Shown here one piece after another: positions 13,892 through 17,676 of a stretch of 17,676 nt of DNA. The stretch's first letter is position 1; every line of letters starts with the position of its first letter. Below the pieces are notes generated by a model. That model was not told where the DNA came from. It saw only the letters and a list, made by a program, of their open reading frames with translations, and searched no databases. The translations under genes and the position numbers were made by a program. Source of the stretch: CAZAGD01 sp049699975 (GTDB lineage Bacteria; Desulfobacterota; SM23-61); contig JBNAWB010000060.1 of assembly GCA_049699975.1 (NCBI GenBank), forward strand, positions 1 through 17,676, written 5' to 3'.

Positions 13892-14239
13892 TTAAAGATT
13901 TCTCTGCTCTTTAATGCGGGCCGCTTTGCCTTTCAATTGCCTTAAATAATACAGTTTGGCGCGGCGCACTTTACCTCTTTGCACGATTTCGATGCGCTCA
14001 ATAGCCGGAGAATTTGTAGGGAATATCCTTTCCACCCCCACCCCATAGGAGACTTTGCGTACGGTGAAAGTTGATCGGCTTGCCCCTCTTCTTTTGCGGA
14101 TAACCACTCCTTCAAATACCTGAATTCTTTCTTTATCCCCTTCTTTTATTTTCACATGAACCTTTATAGTATCCCCAGGACGAAAATCAGGTAAGTCCGT
14201 ACGGATTTGTTCTTTCTCCAGTTGTTCTAAGGCATGCAT
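13892..14239 (-). CDS. rplS: 50S ribosomal protein L19 (bL19)
   Basis: bL19 (115 residues) sits at the interface of the two ribosomal subunits. Recognisable blocks are the F-R-P-G-D-T-I-K-V-H-V start of the barrel, the E-G-V-V-I-R-K-R-R-G segment, GVGVERIFP, and the C-terminal R-A-K-L-Y-Y-L-R motif. GGGAGG lies about 6 nt before the ATG. It sits between trmD (26 bp upstream) and rnhB (5 bp downstream) within the ffh operon. Confidence 0.97.
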   Translation of the reverse strand: MHALEQLEKEQIRTDLPDFRPGDTIKVHVKIKEGDKERIQVFEGVVIRKRRGASRSTFTVRKVSYGVGVERIFPTNSPAIERIEIVQRGKVRRAKLYYLRQLKGKAARIKEQRNL

Positions 14240-14265
14240 GATAAACCTCCCTATCCTTGGCCTTA

Positions 14266-14997
14266 TTAGTGAGCAGAACGCAAGGACTCTAAAAATTTTT
14301 TATCTTCTTCAGAAAGTTGTGCTCTTTCCAAAAGATCTGGTCGGCGCAGGAAGGTTCTGCGCAAAGATTCTCTCCTCCTCCAGGCTTGGATCTGGGCATG
14401 GTTCCCGGAGAGAAGAATTTCGGGAACGGCCATGCCGCGAAAAACCGGTGGCCTGGTATATTGCGGATATTCCAATAGTCCCTGGGCAAATGATTCTTCG
14501 GTAAGCGATTGGCTGGAGCCTAAAAACCCAGGAATAAAACGACTCACAGCTTCAATAACCACTAAAGCCGGAATTTCGCCGCCATTAAGAACGTAATCAC
14601 CGATGGAAATTTCTCGGTCCACGACACTCAAGCGGACGCGCTCATCTAAACCTTCGTATCGCCCACAAATCAAGATCCAATGCTGATGCTTACTCAGCTC
14701 CCGGGCTAAATTATGGTGCAAAAGCTCTCCCTGGGGCGTAAGCAAAATTGTCTGCGCTGTCGGATCTTCGTTCTTAATTTTTTCTACCGCCAGGATGATG
14801 GGTTCTGGTTTCATAACCATCCCGGCCCCGCCTCCATAAGGATAATCATCTGTAGTATGATGTTTATCCAAGGCAAAATCGCGCAAATTAATAATTTTAA
14901 CTCGGAGCAAATTTTTATCCAAGGCCTTCTTTAGAAGGCTTTCCTGCAAAGGCGAGGTAAATATTCCTGGAAAGATGGTTAAAACGTCAAAGATCAT
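14266..14997 (-). CDS. trmD: tRNA (guanine(37)-N1)-methyltransferase TrmD
   Basis: TrmD (243 residues) makes m1G37 in tRNAs reading codons that start with C or G, which prevents +1 frameshifting. Its SAM-binding trefoil-knot motifs are present: GGGAGMV near 55-61, CGRYEGLDERV at 111-121 and the S-I-G-D-Y-V-L-N-G-G-E block at 131-141. R153 in RFIPG corresponds to a conserved active-site arginine. The position of the catalytic Asp169 of the E. coli enzyme appears to hold E168 here (TEESF), a conservative change. The gene starts 11 bp inside the end of rimM, so translation is probably coupled. Confidence 0.96.
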   Translation of the reverse strand: MIFDVLTIFPGIFTSPLQESLLKKALDKNLLRVKIINLRDFALDKHHTTDDYPYGGGAGMVMKPEPIILAVEKIKNEDPTAQTILLTPQGELLHHNLARELSKHQHWILICGRYEGLDERVRLSVVDREISIGDYVLNGGEIPALVVIEAVSRFIPGFLGSSQSLTEESFAQGLLEYPQYTRPPVFRGMAVPEILLSGNHAQIQAWRRRESLRRTFLRRPDLLERAQLSEEDKKFLESLRSAH

Positions 14998-15526
14998 CTT
15001 TGGGTAACAGTCCGGCCATGGGACATATGACCATGATCTTCTCTTTCAGGTCAACTTGCTTGACTACTTCAGCAATAGCCGGGATTAAATATTCTTCTCG
15101 GTCTCGCCGCACTACCAAAACATCGTTGCTACCCGTAGGCATAATCCCCTTTATTATTCCCAGATACGTCCCTTTTTCCGTGAAAACTTTTAGGCCAAAA
15201 AGTTGAAACCAATAAAACTCATCTGGAGGGAGAGATGGCAAAATATCTTTTGCTATGTAAACTTTACTGCCGACTAACTTTTCTGCCTCGTTTAGTCCGC
15301 TTACCTCCTGGAAGGCCAGGATGATTATACCTTTTTGGTACCGCAGTGATGTTACTGTTAGTGATTGTAGCCGACCTTCTTTATTTTTTAAATATAAGAC
15401 CACCCCCGGAGAAATAAGGCTTTTTTCTCCGGAGGCTGCCTGGATTCTTATTTCACCTTTAATTCCCTGCGTCTTGACCACGCGGCCTATAAAGAGCAGG
15501 GATGCTTCGTTGGGAAGGTCACTCAA
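14987..15526 (-). CDS. rimM: Ribosome maturation factor RimM
   Basis: RimM (179 residues) helps assemble the head of the 30S subunit, acting together with S19. The N-terminal barrel (about 10-90) begins with the family pattern I-G-R-V-V-K-T-Q-G-I-K-G-E. The C-terminal PRC-barrel (about 100-175) contains F-Y-W-F-Q-L-F-G-L-K-V and the E-Y-L-I-P-A segment. The start is taken as the TTG at 15526, overlapping the khpA stop by 8 bp; no better in-frame start fits the N-terminus. An overlapping TTG start suggests that its level is set by coupling to khpA. Confidence 0.93.
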   Translation of the reverse strand: MSDLPNEASLLFIGRVVKTQGIKGEIRIQAASGEKSLISPGVVLYLKNKEGRLQSLTVTSLRYQKGIIILAFQEVSGLNEAEKLVGSKVYIAKDILPSLPPDEFYWFQLFGLKVFTEKGTYLGIIKGIMPTGSNDVLVVRRDREEYLIPAIAEVVKQVDLKEKIMVICPMAGLLPKDDL

Positions 15527-15755
15527 TTATTTCCAATACCGCCTTTTTGCGGACTTTGGTAGAAGCAGCACTCAAAATAGTGCGCATCGCTCGCGCCGTT
15601 CTACCTTGTTTACCAATTACCTTCCCCAGATCATCTTTGGCCACTTTTAGCTCGATTACAGAAGTCTGTTCTCCTTCCACTTCCGAAACCTGAACCGCCT
15701 CCGGATGATCTACCAAGGCTTTGGCAATATAAGTGATCAGATCTTTCATTTCCAT
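15519..15755 (-). CDS. khpA: KH-domain RNA-binding protein KhpA
   Basis: This small 78-residue single KH-domain protein (formerly YlqC) binds RNA and, in some Gram-positive bacteria, works with KhpB in cell-envelope control. The GxxG loop is GKQG at 48-51, preceded by D-D-L-G-K-V-I. The usual family start (M-K-D-L-I) corresponds to the second ATG at 15749. The first ATG at 15755 is preferred because AGGGGG lies about 10 nt upstream. It is placed between rpsP and rimM, as in many bacteria. Its stop overlaps the rimM start. Confidence 0.93.
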   Translation of the reverse strand: MEMKDLITYIAKALVDHPEAVQVSEVEGEQTSVIELKVAKDDLGKVIGKQGRTARAMRTILSAASTKVRKKAVLEIIE

Positions 15756-15793
15756 AGAATTTTGCCCCCTTTCAATCGCCTGAAGTTGTATTC

Positions 15794-15819
15794 CTCTTTT
15801 TAAGAGTTTCTAAAGAAAC
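15794..15819 (-). promoter_or_regulatory. Two tandem hairpins between rpsP and khpA
   Basis: Read on the minus strand, GTTTC-TTTA-GAAAC (15819-15806) is followed directly, sharing one base, by CTCTT-AAA-AAGAG (15806-15794). They lie in the 93-bp gap, the largest within this operon. There is no T-run after them. They could be RNA processing or attenuation elements; the function is not shown. Confidence 0.35.
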
Positions 15820-15848
15820 GGCCTTTATATTTAAATATTTTTCCAAAA

Positions 15849-16151
15849 TTAAGCTGGCTTTTCTTCCCCACCACTTGGGCTTTCTTTTTTATGGGTCGCC
15901 AACTGGTGCAGAGATATGCCCGCTTTTTTCATCAGACTCCGGACTGTGTCTGTTGGATGGGCTCCCCTTTTTAGCCAAGTAATTATTTTCTCTTGTTTTA
16001 AATTTATCGCCGGTGGGTTCAAATTTGGATCATACGTCCCCACTGCTTCAATAAATCGGCCATCTCGAGGAAATCGAGAATCAGCTACTACCACTCGGTA
16101 AAATGGTTTTTTCTTTGCGCCCATCCGCGTTAGTCGAATTGTTACCGCCAT
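15849..16151 (-). CDS. rpsP: 30S ribosomal protein S16 (bS16)
   Basis: bS16 (100 residues) is an early assembly protein of the 30S subunit. The start MAVTIRLTRMGAKKKPFYRV, the D-S-R-F-P-R-D-G-R segment and the G-T-Y-D-P motif are diagnostic. The C-terminal 15 residues form a charged tail rich in Ser, Gly, Glu and Lys, as is common in longer S16 proteins. GGGGAGG lies about 10 nt before the ATG. It sits 44 bp after ffh and 93 bp before khpA, in the widely conserved ffh-rpsP order. Confidence 0.97.
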   Translation of the reverse strand: MAVTIRLTRMGAKKKPFYRVVVADSRFPRDGRFIEAVGTYDPNLNPPAINLKQEKIITWLKRGAHPTDTVRSLMKKAGISLHQLATHKKESPSGGEEKPA

Positions 16152-16195
16152 TTTCTAAATTCCTCCCCTATCTACTTCCCTTTAACCCAGGCCGT

Positions 16196-17524
16196 TCAGG
16201 AAAAAATTCCTTTCGGGAAGCCCCGGAATCCTCCGCGTTTAAACTGCCTGAGCATTTTTTTCATTTGTAAATATTGCTTAAGTAATTGATTCACATCTTG
16301 TACTGTCGTACCACTGCCTTTGGCAATCCGTAAACGTCTGCTGCCGTTTATAATTTCAGGATGACGCCGTTCTTCTCTCGTCATAGAATTGATAATGGCC
16401 TCTATTTTGACCAAATCTTTTTCATCGGCTTGATAATCCTTGGGAATTTTTAATCGCCCAAACCCGGGAATCATAGAAAGAATTTGATCTAAAGAACCCA
16501 TTTTCTTGATCTGTTGAATTTGCTCGCGAAAATCCTCCAGGGTGAAAGATTCTTTTAATATTTTTTTCTCTAACTCTTTGGCTTTTTGAGCATCAATAGC
16601 TTCTTGGGCTTTTTCGATCAAGGAGAGAACATCTCCCATGCCCAAGATCCGGGAAGCCATCCTTTCGGGATGAAAAACTTCCAGGGCGTCCGTTTTCTCG
16701 CCCACGCCTATAAATTTAATAGGCTTGCCGGTGACCGCCTTTATAGAAAGTGCCGCTCCTCCCCGGGCATCTCCATCAAGTTTGGTTAGAATAACGCCGT
16801 GAATATCGAGAGCTTCATTAAACTTTTGGGCAACATTTACGGCATCCTGCCCGGTCATAGCATCAGCTACTAAAAGAATTTCCCGCGGATTAATAGCTTT
16901 CTTGATCTCTTGCAATTCGGTCATTAAAACTTCGTCTATATGCAACCGCCCAGCAGTATCGATCAATACTACATCCATATTTTCCGTTTCGGCCCATTGG
17001 CAGGCCTGGCGACAAATGTTTAGAGGATTATCCCTGAGGTTGGGCGAAAAAACGGGAAGTTGTAACTGTTCCCCCAGTTTTTTAAGTTGCTCTATGGCCG
17101 CTGGACGGCGAACATCTGCTGGAACTAAGCATGGTCTCCTTCCCTTATCTCTCAAGAATTTACCTAATTTAGCTATGGTGGTCGTCTTCCCTGAGCCTTG
17201 CAACCCCACCAACATAATGGGAATGGGTGGCTTGAAAGAAAGGTTCAACCCATAATTCTTCCCACCTAAAAGATTTATTAGCTCATCATAAACGATTTTA
17301 ATTACTTGTTGAGCCGGAGTTAAACTCTCCAGAACTTCATGGCCCAAGGCTCGCTCACGGATTTTTTCTATAAAATCTTTAACTACTTTGAAATTTACGT
17401 CCGCTTCCAAAAGGGCCAGGCGGACTTCTTTCAAAGCCTCAGCAATGTTTTGCTCCGTAAGCTTCCCATGCCCCCGCAGCTTTTTAAAAATGGAGCTTAA
17501 TTTGGTAGTTAATGAATCGAACAT
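16196..17524 (-). CDS. ffh: Signal recognition particle protein Ffh (SRP54)
   Basis: Ffh (442 residues) is the GTPase that, with 4.5S RNA, binds signal sequences of nascent proteins and brings ribosomes to FtsY at the membrane. An N domain (1-90) is followed by the G domain with the P-loop GLQGSGKTT (107-115), DVRRPAA near 137, DTAGR (189-193) and TKLD (247-250). The C-terminal M domain (about 300-442) carries the RRLRIAKGSGTT RNA-binding block and a basic Gly/Phe-rich tail. Length is normal. It opens the operon ffh-rpsP-khpA-rimM-trmD-rplS-rnhB-yraN and has its own strong promoter. The Shine-Dalgarno (AAGG) is weak for a highly expressed gene. Confidence 0.97.
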   Translation of the reverse strand: MFDSLTTKLSSIFKKLRGHGKLTEQNIAEALKEVRLALLEADVNFKVVKDFIEKIRERALGHEVLESLTPAQQVIKIVYDELINLLGGKNYGLNLSFKPPIPIMLVGLQGSGKTTTIAKLGKFLRDKGRRPCLVPADVRRPAAIEQLKKLGEQLQLPVFSPNLRDNPLNICRQACQWAETENMDVVLIDTAGRLHIDEVLMTELQEIKKAINPREILLVADAMTGQDAVNVAQKFNEALDIHGVILTKLDGDARGGAALSIKAVTGKPIKFIGVGEKTDALEVFHPERMASRILGMGDVLSLIEKAQEAIDAQKAKELEKKILKESFTLEDFREQIQQIKKMGSLDQILSMIPGFGRLKIPKDYQADEKDLVKIEAIINSMTREERRHPEIINGSRRLRIAKGSGTTVQDVNQLLKQYLQMKKMLRQFKRGGFRGFPKGIFS

Positions 17525-17555
17525 ATGCCTTTTTTAAAATGAATTCAAATAATTT

Positions 17556-17584
17556 AGCATAATAGATAAAGACCATTTAGTCAA
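17556..17584 (-). promoter_or_regulatory. Sigma-70-type promoter of the ffh operon
   Basis: On the minus strand TTGACT (17584-17579, 5 of 6) and TATGCT (17561-17556, 4 of 6) are 17 bp apart. The predicted start is near 17549, giving a 25-nt leader. The -35 box lies 11 bp from the terminal repeat, the same distance as at tatA. Confidence 0.65.
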
Positions 17585-17595
17585 GGCTTATTTGC

Positions 17596-17650
17596 CCTGA
17601 CCGTCTAACAGTTTCAATATATCTCGCCAGCAGGAAACAGGCGGGAGGGG
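17596..17650 (-). repeat. 55-bp terminal repeat, right copy
   Basis: This is the inverted copy of positions 1-55, with 53 of 55 identities. It extends to the same sharp end, just upstream of the ffh promoter. On this side 26 more bases follow (17651-17676) that have no counterpart in the window. The 28 bases 17611-17638 begin GTTTC and end GAAAC, which superficially recalls a CRISPR repeat; see the rejected items. Confidence 0.9.
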
Positions 17651-17676
17651 GAGAGGCGAAATTAAAATCGGCTGGG

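Noticed and set aside
14266..14997. TrmD with the catalytic Asp apparently replaced by Glu (E168)
   Set aside because: The alignment is by eye, the change is conservative, and as far as I recall Glu occurs at this place in other TrmD proteins, so it is not evidence of loss of function.
17611..17638. A 28-base stretch beginning GTTTC and ending GAAAC that looks like a CRISPR repeat
   Set aside because: The copy at the left end lacks the exact symmetric ends (its arm reads AAAAC). Conservation runs well past both sides of the 28 bases, and there is no spacer-repeat periodicity or cas gene.
1..17650. The whole window as a large transposon bounded by terminal inverted repeats
   Set aside because: The content is essential housekeeping genes in conserved order with no transposase, so the repeats are more likely independent copies of a dispersed or regulatory element.

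Overview
The window reads as a piece of bacterial chromosome with about 44% G+C. It is probably from the Desulfobacterota (Deltaproteobacteria in the broad sense) or a close relative. The pointers are the DnaJ and SRP54 sequences, the two-subunit glycine decarboxylase, the crotonase and hydroxyacyl-CoA dehydrogenase genes, and the order ffh-rpsP-khpA-rimM-trmD-rplS-rnhB-yraN. This placement rests on recognition by eye, not on a search. I see no phage, plasmid, insertion sequence, CRISPR array or tRNA/rRNA gene. Almost all of the sequence is core or metabolic.

Layout. (1) 122-5949, plus strand: tatA (Tat protein export), pepF (M3 metallopeptidase), a small two-helix membrane protein, then gcvH-gcvPA-gcvPB of the glycine cleavage system, tightly packed; gcvT and lpd are absent here. 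(2) 8238-5969, minus strand: a CDF metal-efflux transporter, a crotonase-family enzyme without the two usual catalytic glutamates, and two small unrecognised proteins, spaced like one operon. (3) 8551-10930, plus strand: prmA and dnaJ, separated by a G+C-rich nested palindromic repeat. (4) 17524-12916, minus strand: the SRP/ribosome-maturation operon ffh to yraN, followed by a separately promoted Nudix hydrolase and a 3-hydroxyacyl-CoA dehydrogenase.

Non-coding structure is the most interesting part. The two window ends carry a 55-bp repeat in inverted orientation (53 of 55 identical). Each copy is followed, after the same 11-bp gap, by a good sigma-70-type promoter pointing inward, into tatA at one end and ffh at the other. 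The sequence is therefore either a dispersed repeat that carries a promoter or a shared upstream control element of two protein-targeting genes. It may also be the reason the assembled sequence ends where it does. A second shared element is a 20-bp near-palindrome (GGCCGAAAAATYTYGRCCAA) just upstream of both pepF and prmA. The Nudix gene has a promoter so close to its ATG that its mRNA should be leaderless.

Functionally, the window combines co- and post-translational protein targeting (Ffh, TatA), ribosome and tRNA maturation (RimM, TrmD, L19, S16, PrmA, KhpA), folding (DnaJ), one-carbon/glycine metabolism, and acyl-CoA metabolism.
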